A stretch of 64,000 nt of DNA, from NCBI GenBank assembly GCA_028282705.1, contig JANQHI010000065.1, positions 1 to 64,000 on the forward strand, in the 5' to 3' direction. Position 1 is the stretch's first letter; each line of letters starts with the position of its first letter. A program made the position numbers and the translations under genes. This document shows positions 42,613 through 51,860 of this stretch, piece by piece. The notes below the pieces were generated by a model. It saw only the letters and a list, made by a program, of their open reading frames with translations, made no database searches and was not told where the DNA came from. This DNA is from Prolixibacteraceae bacterium (lineage in GTDB: Bacteria; Bacteroidota; Bacteroidia; Bacteroidales; Prolixibacteraceae).

Positions 42613-43881
42613 TTATTGTTCATTTTGAGGCAACAAGATAGTAAATTTACTTCCTTCTCCTGGCACACTATCAACTTTTACTTCACCTTTATGGGCTTTT
42701 ACAACTTTTCTGACATAAGACAAGCCTATGCCAAACCCTTTGATATTGTGCACATTTCCTGTTGGCACACGATAATATTTATTGAAAATATATTTCTGGT
42801 ATTTTGTGGGTATACCAATGCCTTTATCTTCAACTATGATATGTACAGTTTTATTTTCAGCAAATGCATTTACTTCAATATCTGGTTTACCTTTTGAATA
42901 TTTTATAGCATTAGTTATCAGGTTAACCACTGCATTTGAAAGATGCAGCTTATCAACAAAAATGTGGGTATCATTTTCATCCAAATCTAACTTAAGCTTG
43001 CCTTCTTTCTCTATTAACAACATTTCAGCAGTATTGTAAGCCTCTTCAACAATAAGGTTTACACCCAAGTCTTCTTTGTTGTATTCAAATTCATTGCGCT
43101 CAATAGCTGCCAGGTGCAACAAACTCTCTACCTGCCTCTGAAGTTTTTTATTTTCTTTGAAAATCAAAGTAGCATATTCCTGCAGTTTTTCTTCACTACT
43201 ATACCTCTTTTTCCTGATCATCCCTGAAGCCAGGGAAATGGAAGAAAGGGGTGTTTTAAACTCATGTGAAACATTATTAATAAGGTCTTTGGTGTGCTCC
43301 ACCAAACGCAACTCAACCTGGTATAACCTAAGTAAATAAATAAATGAAGCTATAATCAATAAAATAAGGATAACAGAAGCCAGGAACATAAACCCTACAC
43401 TTTCAAGGAAAAATTTTGTGCGCCCGGGAAATATAACCACCAACCTATACCCAGTTTTCAACACAATATCCTGAATACAATGGGAATAATATAACCCTTT
43501 TTTAATGGTCTTATCCTTTACTGATTTTTGCATTGAATCTTTCCCCTCTTCAACTATAAAAAGGTCATACTCCAGGTTTATATTATAAGCTTCCAGTTCT
43601 TCATCAATGGCATCATGGATCATTTTCCACACACCACTTGAAAGCAATTGGTTATCCAATTTTAATGTGTCACAACTAACACACTCCTGCATCACCATAC
43701 AAACCTTTTTATTGGCTTTCAGCTTATCAATAGTTTGGTTCAATGCCAGGCTGATGCTCTTTTTAAAAGCAGTGTCCTGGAATTTTATGGAATAAACAAT
43801 CCACCTGACCTGGATGAATAATAAACCAAGTATCAGCAGGATAGTGAAGATGACAATATTTTTGCGCGAAGTAGAATTCAT
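42613..43881 (-). CDS. Sensor histidine kinase
   Basis: This 422-residue membrane kinase has two transmembrane helices (about 8-28 and 158-182) around a periplasmic sensor of about 125 residues that contains a C-x8-C-x2-C set (VCMVMQECVSCDT), possibly redox- or metal-sensitive. The dimerisation/phospho-acceptor site is NNVSHEFKTPLSS with H206, followed by the ATPase boxes NLITNAIKYSK, DKGIGIP and FGIGLSYVRK. No HAMP or PAS domain is evident. It phosphorylates the response regulator encoded next to it. RprX-like in layout. Confidence 0.92.
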   Translation of the reverse strand: MNSTSRKNIVIFTILLILGLLFIQVRWIVYSIKFQDTAFKKSISLALNQTIDKLKANKKVCMVMQECVSCDTLKLDNQLLSSGVWKMIHDAIDEELEAYNINLEYDLFIVEEGKDSMQKSVKDKTIKKGLYYSHCIQDIVLKTGYRLVVIFPGRTKFFLESVGFMFLASVILILLIIASFIYLLRLYQVELRLVEHTKDLINNVSHEFKTPLSSISLASGMIRKKRYSSEEKLQEYATLIFKENKKLQRQVESLLHLAAIERNEFEYNKEDLGVNLIVEEAYNTAEMLLIEKEGKLKLDLDENDTHIFVDKLHLSNAVVNLITNAIKYSKGKPDIEVNAFAENKTVHIIVEDKGIGIPTKYQKYIFNKYYRVPTGNVHNIKGFGIGLSYVRKVVKAHKGEVKVDSVPGEGSKFTILLPQNEQ

Positions 43882-44027
43882 AATGTTATTTAAAACCTTT
43901 TACCATAAAAAGCTTCCAACCATATTATCCATATTCAGGCTTCAAAATTACAGAAATAAAAGACAAACAGGTATAATTTTAACATCCCATTAACAACCCA
44001 TTAACGCTTATTTAGACTCATTCAAAA

Positions 44028-44035
44028 TATATTTG
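44028..44035 (+). promoter_or_regulatory. Candidate -7 element TATATTTG
   Basis: TATATTTG lies 32 bases before the start of the Cys/Lys-rich protein gene. The -33 position has TTA rather than TTG. A leader of about 27 nt would follow. Confidence 0.45.
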
Positions 44036-44067
44036 TTGAAACTTTAATCATTAAAATTGAAACAATC

Positions 44068-44367
44068 ATGAAAAAATTACTTCTAGTTTTAGCAATTGTA
44101 GTAGCATATGGAGTGGCAATTTCAAGTGCAAGTGCAAAAGTAGTAACTGTTGAGAAAGCAAAAGTAACTGTAGTAGCCGATAATAATGACACAACAACTC
44201 CTGATGGAGAAGAAAAGAAAGAAGCAAAAGCTGCTAAAAAAACAGCAAAAGCTGAAGGTTGCTCTGGAGAAAAAGCAAAAAGCTGTGCTGGTGAAAAATC
44301 ATGTGCTGAGAAATCTAAATCATGTGATGGCAAGAAAGCTTCAAAATGTTGTGGCGACAAAAAATAA
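44068..44367 (+). CDS. Small exported Lys/Cys-rich protein
   Basis: This 99-residue protein has a clear signal peptide (about 1-23, SSASA-K). The mature chain is of low complexity: an Ala/Lys/Val part, an acidic patch (DNNDTTTPDGEE), an Ala-Lys part and a tail with six cysteines in about 36 residues, arranged as GC, KSC, KSC, KSC and KCC separated by charged GEK/DGK units. A metal-binding or crosslinked surface function is possible; nothing is proven. It has its own promoter-like word and a perfect terminator, and stands between the two-component system and hydF. Confidence 0.7.
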   Translation: MKKLLLVLAIVVAYGVAISSASAKVVTVEKAKVTVVADNNDTTTPDGEEKKEAKAAKKTAKAEGCSGEKAKSCAGEKSCAEKSKSCDGKKASKCCGDKK

Positions 44368-44391
44368 TAAGGATAGTTAATATATTCTTTG

Positions 44392-44419
44392 AAAAAGGTG
44401 CTTAAAAAGCACCTTTTTT
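44392..44419 (+). terminator. Intrinsic terminator
   Basis: Perfect 12-bp stem (AAAAAGGTGCTT/AAGCACCTTTTT) with an AAA loop, followed by T. It ends the Lys/Cys-rich protein gene 25 bases after its stop codon and separates it from hydF. Confidence 0.92.
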
Positions 44420-44572
44420 GTTTTTATTATACCATGGTTATTACCAGCCCTTCCCAATTATACCTCTTAAACCATTATCATTGTTAATACTGAATTCAAG
44501 GCTACAAATATCATCATTGGTAAGGTTTATTTTCACTATCTTTCCTCCTTATTAATTAACAGTTTTTTTAGT

Positions 44573-45820
44573 ATGAGGTCACCCAAAACTTTTAGGTTGC
44601 ATATTGGGATTTTTGGAAGGAGGAATGCAGGAAAATCAAGCTTGTTAAATGCCCTTACCCAACAAGAAGTTTCTATTGTTTCAAATATTGCCGGGACAAC
44701 CACTGACCCGGTTGAAAAGCCTATGGAATTACTGCCCCTGGGACCTGTCTTATTTATTGATACAGCTGGAATTGATGACAAAGGGCAGTTGGGAGAACAA
44801 AGGGTTAGCCGTACAAAAGCTGTGTTTGACAGGACTGACCTTGGGGTGATTGTTTCAAATTATGAAACCTGGGGTGATTTTGAAGAAGAGATCATTGCTG
44901 AATTTGAAGACAGGCAAATACCTTATGTAGCTGTATTAAATAAAATTGACCTTTACCCTGAAAAGCATGAAATATCAGAGAAACTGGTTTCTAAAAAAAT
45001 AAAATTTGTTAACACTGCTGCCCATGAGAAAAAAGGCATATTGGAATTCAGGCAGATATTGCTAAAGTCAGCGCCAGCTGATTTTATTAACAGGCAAAGC
45101 ATTTTGGCTGACCTTGTTGGAGCTGGAGAAGCAGCTGTGTTGGTTGTACCAATTGACAAAGAAGCACCAAAAGGGCGCCTGATCCTACCCCAGGTTCAAA
45201 GCATCAGGGATTTGCTGGATAATGACTCTTTTTGTATGGTAGTAAAAGAGAGGGAATTGCGTAAAGCATTATCCAGGTTCAACACCCTTCCAAAGCTGGT
45301 GGTAACTGATTCTCAGGCATTTTTAAAAGTGGCTGCTGACACACCCACAGATATCCCAATCACCTCTTTTTCAATTCTATTTGCCAGGTTCCAGGGAGAC
45401 CTTACTGAAATGGTCAAAGGGGCTATGGCTATTGACAGCCTAAAAGCTGGGGACAAAGTACTGATAGCCGAATCATGCTCACACCACCCCATTGGAGAAG
45501 ACATTGGCACAGTTAAAATTCCAAGGTGGCTTACCCAATATGTTGGAGGGAAACTTGAATTTGACAGTACCAGAGGGCATGACTTCCCTGAAAACATTAA
45601 AGACTACAAAATAATTATCCATTGTGGAGCCTGCATGTGGAACAGGCGTGAAATGCTGAGTAGGATCATGAAGGCAAAACAGGCAGGTGTACCCATTACA
45701 AATTATGGGCTGACAATAGCTTTTTCTCTGGGAATATTTGAACGCGCACTTCAGCCTTTCCCAGCAGCATTGGATGTTTTTTTGAAACTCCAAAATAAGG
45801 GTAGAGATTTGAATAATTGA
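44573..45820 (+). CDS. hydF: [FeFe]-hydrogenase maturation GTPase HydF
   Basis: This 415-residue protein has an N-terminal GTPase domain with the P-loop GRRNAGKSS (15-23), DTAG and NKID motifs, a middle dimerisation domain, and a C-terminal cluster domain with CSHH and HCGACMWN, the CxH...HCxxC pattern that binds a 4Fe-4S cluster. HydF is the scaffold on which the two-iron subcluster is finished and from which it is passed to apo-hydrogenase. It is about 2.6 kb from aspA, separated by a two-component system and a small gene, so the cluster is loose. Confidence 0.96.
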   Translation: MRSPKTFRLHIGIFGRRNAGKSSLLNALTQQEVSIVSNIAGTTTDPVEKPMELLPLGPVLFIDTAGIDDKGQLGEQRVSRTKAVFDRTDLGVIVSNYETWGDFEEEIIAEFEDRQIPYVAVLNKIDLYPEKHEISEKLVSKKIKFVNTAAHEKKGILEFRQILLKSAPADFINRQSILADLVGAGEAAVLVVPIDKEAPKGRLILPQVQSIRDLLDNDSFCMVVKERELRKALSRFNTLPKLVVTDSQAFLKVAADTPTDIPITSFSILFARFQGDLTEMVKGAMAIDSLKAGDKVLIAESCSHHPIGEDIGTVKIPRWLTQYVGGKLEFDSTRGHDFPENIKDYKIIIHCGACMWNRREMLSRIMKAKQAGVPITNYGLTIAFSLGIFERALQPFPAALDVFLKLQNKGRDLNN

Positions 45821-46014
45821 ATCATACAATTCAAAAGTAAGTAGTGTCCTGTTAAAATGTATGCACTAAATATTAATTTTTTCACCATTCTTTAAAGCAA
45901 TTATTATTTAATATTGCCATTTCTATTATTTTCAACTATAATTTCTTTATCATGGGAAACTTGAACACATCAATTTAAAAGGACACAAATCATATAGAAA
46001 AATTTTTAACTAAA

Positions 46015-46479
46015 ATGAGTAAGATTATTATTAATGACTATGACGAGTTTGCAAGTTATTTGGGGAAGGAAATAGGAGTTTCAGAATATGTAACAATCAC
46101 ACAAGACCAGATAAATAAATTTGCAGATTCTACATTCGACCACCAGTGGATACATACAGACCCTGAACGTGCACAAAAAGAATCACCTTTCAAAAATACC
46201 ATTGCACATGGGTATTTAACACTTTCCCTGCTAGCCTACTTATGGGACAGTGTAGTAGAAGTAAGGAATGTAAAACTCCTGGTTAACTATGGCATTGAGA
46301 ATTTAAGATTTAGCCAGCCTGTTATAGTAAATAGCAAGGTTAGGGCTAGGGTTTCCCTGCACTCAATCAACAACTTAAGGGGAATAACTAAAGCCCAAAT
46401 GAAAATTAAATTGGAAATTGAAGGTTCAGCAAAACCTGCATATGATGCTATTGTAACATTCCTTTACCATTTCAAATAG
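46015..46479 (+). CDS. MaoC-like (R)-specific enoyl-CoA hydratase
   Basis: This 154-residue hot-dog protein has the hydratase-2 active-site pattern ADSTFDHQWIHTDPERA, in which Asp and His are catalytic, and TIAHGYLTLSL. It hydrates trans-2-enoyl-CoA to (R)-3-hydroxyacyl-CoA, or acts on a related CoA ester. It resembles the single-domain MaoC/NodN-type enzymes. It is 38 bp before amrS in the same direction, but the two need not be functionally related. Confidence 0.87.
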   Translation: MSKIIINDYDEFASYLGKEIGVSEYVTITQDQINKFADSTFDHQWIHTDPERAQKESPFKNTIAHGYLTLSLLAYLWDSVVEVRNVKLLVNYGIENLRFSQPVIVNSKVRARVSLHSINNLRGITKAQMKIKLEIEGSAKPAYDAIVTFLYHFK

Positions 46480-46504
46480 TTAGAAAGGTTCCCATTCCTT
46501 TTTG

Positions 46505-46512
46505 TAAATTTG
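46505..46512 (+). promoter_or_regulatory. Candidate -7 element TAAATTTG close to the amrS start
   Basis: TAAATTTG ends four bases before the ATG at 46517, the same geometry as for cutC. A transcript from here would have almost no leader. Confidence 0.3.
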
Positions 46513-46516
46513 GTAT

Positions 46517-47527
46517 ATGGTTGAAGCACTTTATTATACCAAATTCGGGAAAAACATTGTAAAATGCCACCTATGCCCACATGAATGCACAGTCCATGAT
46601 GGCAAATCTGGGATTTGCAGGGTAAGGAAAAATATTGGTGGGCAACTTTTTTCTGAAACCTATGGAAAGTTGGTTGCCCTCCATGTTGACCCAATTGAAA
46701 AAAAACCTTTATACAACTTCTTCCCTGGGAAGCAGGTTCTATCAGTTGGGACAATGGGATGTAATTTTTTTTGTTCATTTTGTCAGAATCATTCTATTTC
46801 ACAATGCAATCCTGACTCAACACATCCTTCCCAAAGTTATACTCCTAAAGAAATTGCAAGGTATGCCAACTCATTTAACAACAACATTGGTATAGCTTAT
46901 ACTTATAATGAACCCACCATTTTTTATGAATATGTTTTGCAAACCTCAAAACTGGTAAAAGAAGCAGGGCAAAAAAATATCATGATAAGTAATGGGTTTA
47001 TTTCTGAAGGGCCATTAAAGGAATTGTTGCCATTCATTGATGCATTTAATATTGACCTGAAATCTTTTTCAAATGAATTTTACACAACACATGCAAAAGG
47101 TAAGCTGGCTCCTGTTTTAAAAACATTAGAAGTTATTGCCCATGCTGGGAAGCACCTTGAAATTACAAACCTGGTAATTACCAATGTAAATGACAATGAG
47201 CAGGAATTTAAAAGTATGGTCAAATGGATAGTTACAAATTTAGGAAAGAAAACCCCTTTACATATCTCAAGGTATTTCCCTGTCTACAAACTACTTAACC
47301 CATCAACACCAATCTCAACACTGGAGAGTTTCTATGAAATTGCTTCCAATTACCTCAGTTATGTTTACCTGGGTAATACTCCTGACAGCCATATGTCAGA
47401 CAGCTATTGCCCACAGTGCAAAAATTTGCTGGTTGAAAGAAAAAGATATACCACAAAAATGGTTGGAATAGATACTAATACCAATTGTTCATCCTGCAAT
47501 GCCCAAACAGGTTTTATTATCAACTAA
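46517..47527 (+). CDS. amrS: AmrS-type radical SAM protein
   Basis: This 336-residue protein has an N-terminal cysteine set (CHLCPHEC, then GICRVR), a radical SAM motif C82-x3-C86-x2-C89 (CNFFCSFC) and a C-terminal zinc-ribbon-like region (CPQC and CSSC). This is the layout of the AmmeMemoRadiSam-system radical SAM proteins, relatives of pyruvate formate-lyase activating enzyme. The AMMECR1 and Memo partners are not in the window. The substrate is unknown in general. Assignment to the AmrS family is firm. Confidence 0.88.
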   Translation: MVEALYYTKFGKNIVKCHLCPHECTVHDGKSGICRVRKNIGGQLFSETYGKLVALHVDPIEKKPLYNFFPGKQVLSVGTMGCNFFCSFCQNHSISQCNPDSTHPSQSYTPKEIARYANSFNNNIGIAYTYNEPTIFYEYVLQTSKLVKEAGQKNIMISNGFISEGPLKELLPFIDAFNIDLKSFSNEFYTTHAKGKLAPVLKTLEVIAHAGKHLEITNLVITNVNDNEQEFKSMVKWIVTNLGKKTPLHISRYFPVYKLLNPSTPISTLESFYEIASNYLSYVYLGNTPDSHMSDSYCPQCKNLLVERKRYTTKMVGIDTNTNCSSCNAQTGFIIN

Positions 47528-47592
47528 AGGGAAATATCCATATCTTTACCAAGATTAAACATTTTTCTTTTCTTTGGGTTGGTTTACACTGA

Positions 47593-48831
47593 ATGCAGAT
47601 GAGATTTGAAGACTTTGATATAAGTGATGAATTGCTTGATGCAATTTATTATATGGGGTTTGAAGAAGCAACACCCATACAGGAACAGGCTATACCTGCC
47701 ATTTTAGATGGTAGTGACCTTATTGCCTGTGCCCAGACTGGGACAGGTAAAACAGCAGCCTTCTTGCTTCCTGTATTGGAGTTTTTACATAACAACCACA
47801 GCAATGAAACAAATACCCTGATTATTGTACCTACCAGGGAGTTGGCTATTCAAATTGACCAGCAAATACAGGGGTTGGCTTACCCATTGAATATTACATC
47901 AATCCCTATTTATGGAGGCGGGGATGGAGATGACTGGGGGCAACAAAAAATTGCATTAACCAAAGGGGCTGATATTATTGTTGCCACACCTGGAAAACTG
48001 ATTGCACACCTTAACATGGGATATGTTAAATTTGATAAAGTAGAACATCTGATCCTTGATGAAGCAGACAGGATGTTGGATATTGGTTTTCATGATGACA
48101 TTTTAAAAATCCTTTCATACCTTCCAAAAGAAAGGCAGAACCTGATGTTCAGTGCTACCATGCCTCCAAAAATAAGGACATTTGCCTCCAAAATACTGAA
48201 TGATCCTGTTGAAATAAACATCTCCATCTCAAAGCCAGCTGAAGGGGTACTACAAGCTGCCTACCTGGTATATGACAGCCAGAAAGTAAGCTTGATAAAT
48301 AGCCTAATTGCGGACAAAGCTGATTATGACAGCATCCTGATTTTTTCTTCAACCAAAAAAAAGGTAGCTGAAATTGTCCACTCATTAAAAAAGAACAAGT
48401 ATAGTGTTGATGGTATTTCTTCTGACCTGGAGCAAACCAAGCGCGAAGAAGTGTTGCTAAAATTCCGTTCAAGGCAAACCAGGATAATAGTTGCTACTGA
48501 TGTGCTTAGCCGTGGTATTGACATCAAGGATATCAACCTTATCATCAATTTTGATGTGCCCCAGGATGCTGAAGACTATGTACACAGGGTAGGCAGGACT
48601 GCACGTGCTGATTCAACTGGTGTAGCCCTAACTTTTGTAAACCAGGATGATATGTTCAAGTTCCATAGGATTGAACAACTGATTGGCAGGGAAGTAATGA
48701 AAATCCACCTTCCAGAAAGCATTGGTGAAGGTCCTGAATGGAAAATATCTGCCAGGAGAACTTCCAGGAAACCCAAAAAAAATTATAGGAAAAAGAAATA
48801 CCCCCAGAAAAAGAAAAAATACAGGAAATAA
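47593..48831 (+). CDS. DEAD-box RNA helicase
   Basis: This 412-residue helicase has a Q-motif (TPIQEQAIP), motif I AQTGTGKT, Ia PTRELA, II DEAD, III SAT, and motifs IV-VI ending in HRVGRTAR. The C-terminal tail is short and very basic (KKNYRKKKYPQKKKKYRK), suited to RNA binding. It resembles RhlE/DeaD-type helicases and probably acts in ribosome assembly or mRNA decay. It stands between amrS and mnmA in the same direction with 65- and 129-bp gaps. Confidence 0.94.
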   Translation: MQMRFEDFDISDELLDAIYYMGFEEATPIQEQAIPAILDGSDLIACAQTGTGKTAAFLLPVLEFLHNNHSNETNTLIIVPTRELAIQIDQQIQGLAYPLNITSIPIYGGGDGDDWGQQKIALTKGADIIVATPGKLIAHLNMGYVKFDKVEHLILDEADRMLDIGFHDDILKILSYLPKERQNLMFSATMPPKIRTFASKILNDPVEINISISKPAEGVLQAAYLVYDSQKVSLINSLIADKADYDSILIFSSTKKKVAEIVHSLKKNKYSVDGISSDLEQTKREEVLLKFRSRQTRIIVATDVLSRGIDIKDINLIINFDVPQDAEDYVHRVGRTARADSTGVALTFVNQDDMFKFHRIEQLIGREVMKIHLPESIGEGPEWKISARRTSRKPKKNYRKKKYPQKKKKYRK

Positions 48832-48935
48832 AGATTTCTTTATCATCGCAATAAATAACATATCTAAACTAATTATCATTCCTAGTGATAAAATTTGTGC
48901 AAACCTTATTCTTTTTTCTTTCTACTTTTTTACCC

Positions 48936-48943
48936 TATTTTTG
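48936..48943 (+). promoter_or_regulatory. Candidate -7 element TATTTTTG
   Basis: TATTTTTG fits TAnnTTTG and lies 17 bases before the mnmA start. No good TTG at the -33 position was seen. Confidence 0.35.
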
Positions 48944-48960
48944 CCCCATAAATTAGAAGT

Positions 48961-50139
48961 ATGCAAAGAGTAGTTATAGGGCTTTCAGGAGGAGTAGATT
49001 CAAGTGTTGCAGCATACCTACTAAAAAAACAGGGGTATGATGTGGTTGCACTTTTTATGGTAAACTGGCATGAAAGGGTTGGTGCCATAACCAGTGAATG
49101 TACCTGGGAGGAGGATGCCCTGATCGCTAAAATGGTAGCAAAAAAACTGGATATCCCATTCCACATTGTTGACCTCAGCAAAGACTACAAAAAAAGGGTG
49201 GTTGATTATATGTTCAAAGAATACCAGGCAGGGCGCACCCCAAACCCTGATGTACTTTGTAACAGGGAAATAAAATTTGATATTTTCCTGGAAGAAGCAT
49301 TAAAATTTGATGCTGATTTTGTTGCCACTGGGCATTATTGCCAAAAAGGTGAAATCATGGTAAATGGTGAAAAAAAGTTTAAGCTATTGGCAGGAAAAGA
49401 CACCAACAAAGACCAAAGCTACTTTTTATGCCAGCTTAACCAGCAACAACTTGCTAAAACAGAGTTCCCTATTGGGCAACTGCTAAAACCTGAAGTGAGG
49501 GAAATAGCCAGGGAACAAAACCTGCCTACTGCTGAAAGAAAAGACTCTCAGGGCATTTGTTTTGTTGGTAAAGTAGACCTTCCCACTTTCTTGCAACAGC
49601 AACTTGAAGTTAAAAAAGGCAATGTGATTGAAATACCTGCAAAATTTATGGTAAAGAAAAAACAGGTTTCTTTTTCTAAAGATAATTTCAATAAATTGTG
49701 TTTTGCATACCCTTATAAACCCTGGAATGGAGAAGTAATTGGGGAACATGAAGGAGCCCATTTTTATACTATTGGGCAAAGGAAAGGGCTAAACATTGGA
49801 GGATATAAAGAACCACTTTTTGTAATAGGCACTGATGTTAATAGGAATATTATTTATGTGGGCGAAGGGAAGCAGCACCCTGGCCTCTTCAGGAAAGGAT
49901 TATTCATAGCCAATGAAGATGTCCATTGGCTTAGAAATGACATGCAACTACCTATTAATGAGGAAAAAGAATTTGACGTAAGAATACGTTACAGGCAGCC
50001 TCTTGAAAAAGCAACCCTTTACCAAAAAGAAGAGGGGGTGTATATCCTTTTTGAGGATGAACAAAGAGGAGTTACCTCAGGGCAATTTGCAGCCTGGTAT
50101 AAGGATGATGAATTAATAGGCTCTGGAGTAATTGCATAA
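48961..50139 (+). CDS. mnmA: tRNA-specific 2-thiouridylase MnmA
   Basis: This 392-residue enzyme begins with the PP-loop GLSGGVDSSVAAYLL, has the first catalytic cysteine in DVLCNREIKF and the second in SQGICFVGK. It activates U34 of Lys, Glu and Gln tRNAs with ATP and inserts sulfur. The long variable region after the second cysteine (ending PYKPWNGEVIGEHEGAHFYT) is slightly longer than in E. coli MnmA, a difference often seen in Bacteroidota. C-terminal beta-barrel present. Confidence 0.95.
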   Translation: MQRVVIGLSGGVDSSVAAYLLKKQGYDVVALFMVNWHERVGAITSECTWEEDALIAKMVAKKLDIPFHIVDLSKDYKKRVVDYMFKEYQAGRTPNPDVLCNREIKFDIFLEEALKFDADFVATGHYCQKGEIMVNGEKKFKLLAGKDTNKDQSYFLCQLNQQQLAKTEFPIGQLLKPEVREIAREQNLPTAERKDSQGICFVGKVDLPTFLQQQLEVKKGNVIEIPAKFMVKKKQVSFSKDNFNKLCFAYPYKPWNGEVIGEHEGAHFYTIGQRKGLNIGGYKEPLFVIGTDVNRNIIYVGEGKQHPGLFRKGLFIANEDVHWLRNDMQLPINEEKEFDVRIRYRQPLEKATLYQKEEGVYILFEDEQRGVTSGQFAAWYKDDELIGSGVIA

Positions 50140-50321
50140 TTAGGCACTATATTAATTTTTATTTATTTAAGAATTTCTTTCTATTTTAAGGTGAAATTAA
50201 AGATAATAGTACCAGTTATTTATGGAAATTACAATACAGAATTAGGGAAAAAGGCAAATAATAGGCAAATTGGATAAATTTTAAACAGTGTCTAACTATC
50301 TTAGCAAGTAAAATTTAGTGT

Positions 50322-51203
50322 ATGATAAAATCAATGACCGGGTTCGGAAAATCTGAATTTGAACTCAACAATAAAAAGTTTACCCTCGAGATTAAATCAC
50401 TGAACAGCAAACAAATTGACATTAATACCAGGATACCTGTATTATACAGGGAGAAAGATATTGAGATCAGGAAAGAACTTTCAGAAGTATTAATAAGGGG
50501 GAAAGTTGATTTTACCATCTTTGTTGAGAACCTTGGGGAAGTGAGTACTGCAAAAATCAATGAGCCTATATTAAAGAATTATTTCAGCCATTTAAGTTCA
50601 ATCAGCAAAGAGCTGGATGTGCCTGTAAATGAAGCAACCTTACATGCTGCCATGCGCCTCCCTGATATTGTGAAAGTTGAATATGAAACCCTGGATGAGG
50701 ATGAATGGAACTGCATCCTTTCAAATATAAGGAAAGCCCTGAAAGACCTGGACAATTTCCGTGTGCAGGAAGGCACAGCATTAAAAGCTGATATTTGCTC
50801 AAACATATCAACAATCCAGGGAATACTTGTTGAAATTGAACCCTTTGAAGGGAAAAGGATTGAAACCATAAAAAACAGGATCACTGAGAACCTGGAATCC
50901 CTCAAACTCAATGGAAATGGGGGTGTTGATGAAAACAGGTTGGAGCAGGAGCTCCTTTTCTACCTTGAAAAGCTGGATATAAATGAAGAAAAAGTGCGCC
51001 TTGCCAACCATTGCTCCTTTTTTCTTGACACAGTTAAACTGGATATCCCTGTTGGGAAAAAACTAGGTTTTATTTCACAGGAAATAGGCAGGGAAATAAA
51101 TACCATTGGGTCAAAAGCCAATGATGGTGATATACAGAGGATCGTGGTTCAAATGAAAGACCATTTAGAAAGGGTTAAAGAACAACTATTGAATGTATTA
51201 TAA
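50322..51203 (+). CDS. yicC: YicC/YloC family endoribonuclease
   Basis: This 293-residue protein starts with the family hallmark MIKSMTGFGKSEFE and ends with DHLERVKEQLLNVL, with the EKVRLANHCSFFL and GKKLGFISQEIGREINT segments near the C-terminus. YicC proteins are endoribonucleases involved in small-RNA turnover and stationary-phase survival. It precedes gmk by 72 bp, the usual gene order in many bacteria. Confidence 0.92.
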   Translation: MIKSMTGFGKSEFELNNKKFTLEIKSLNSKQIDINTRIPVLYREKDIEIRKELSEVLIRGKVDFTIFVENLGEVSTAKINEPILKNYFSHLSSISKELDVPVNEATLHAAMRLPDIVKVEYETLDEDEWNCILSNIRKALKDLDNFRVQEGTALKADICSNISTIQGILVEIEPFEGKRIETIKNRITENLESLKLNGNGGVDENRLEQELLFYLEKLDINEEKVRLANHCSFFLDTVKLDIPVGKKLGFISQEIGREINTIGSKANDGDIQRIVVQMKDHLERVKEQLLNVL

Positions 51204-51218
51204 AAGGCTCTCCGTTGA

Positions 51219-51240
51219 TCTCCCTCCCAAGGAAGGGAGG
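51219..51240. repeat. GC-rich inverted repeat between yicC and gmk
   Basis: TCTCCCTCCC and GGAAGGGAGG form an imperfect hairpin (one mismatch, one G-T pair) around AA. No T run follows, so it is not a standard terminator. It could affect RNA stability between the two genes. Confidence 0.4.
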
Positions 51241-51275
51241 ATAAAAAGTAGAAGAATATTTTTATTATAAAGAAA

Positions 51276-51857
51276 GTGCAAGATACAAAACCAAAAGGCA
51301 AACTTATTATATTCTCAGCACCATCAGGGGCGGGAAAAACTACCATTGTACAGCATCTACTAAAACAAGGCTTTAACCTGGAATTCTCCATCTCTGCAAC
51401 TTCCAGGGAAGCTAGGCATACTGAGAGCCATGGGAAAGATTATTATTTCCTTTCTGAAAAAGAATTTAAAGAAAAGGTGGATACCAATGAATTCCTTGAA
51501 TGGGAAGAGGTATATAAAGGCACCTGCTATGGCACCCTGAAAAGTGAAGTAGAAAGGATCAGGAAATTGGGAAAAAATGTTTTGTTTGATGTAGATGTTG
51601 TTGGAGGGTTAAACATTAAGAAATTTTATGGTGATGAAGCCTTGGCCATATTTGTCCAGCCACCTTCTATAGAAGAGTTAAAGGAAAGGCTTACAAAACG
51701 CTCAACAGAATCAGAAGAAAAGGTTGCCATGAGGGTTGCTAAAGCAGAAAAGGAACTTGGCTATGCCCCACGATTTGATGTGGTTATTATCAATGATGAA
51801 TTGCCCCAGGCATTCAAAGATGCAGAAAAAATTGTCAGTGAATTTTTAAACCAATAA
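51276..51857 (+). CDS. gmk: Guanylate kinase
   Basis: This 193-residue enzyme has the P-loop FSAPSGAGKTT, the GMP-binding segment SATSREARHTESHGKDYYFLS and the lid region. It phosphorylates GMP to GDP. The reading frame opens with GTG at 51276 (no ATG precedes the conserved KGKLIIFSAPSG), so a GTG start is proposed. It is separated by three bases from nadD, with which it is presumably co-transcribed. Confidence 0.93.
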   Translation: MQDTKPKGKLIIFSAPSGAGKTTIVQHLLKQGFNLEFSISATSREARHTESHGKDYYFLSEKEFKEKVDTNEFLEWEEVYKGTCYGTLKSEVERIRKLGKNVLFDVDVVGGLNIKKFYGDEALAIFVQPPSIEELKERLTKRSTESEEKVAMRVAKAEKELGYAPRFDVVIINDELPQAFKDAEKIVSEFLNQ

Positions 51858-51860
51858 TCA

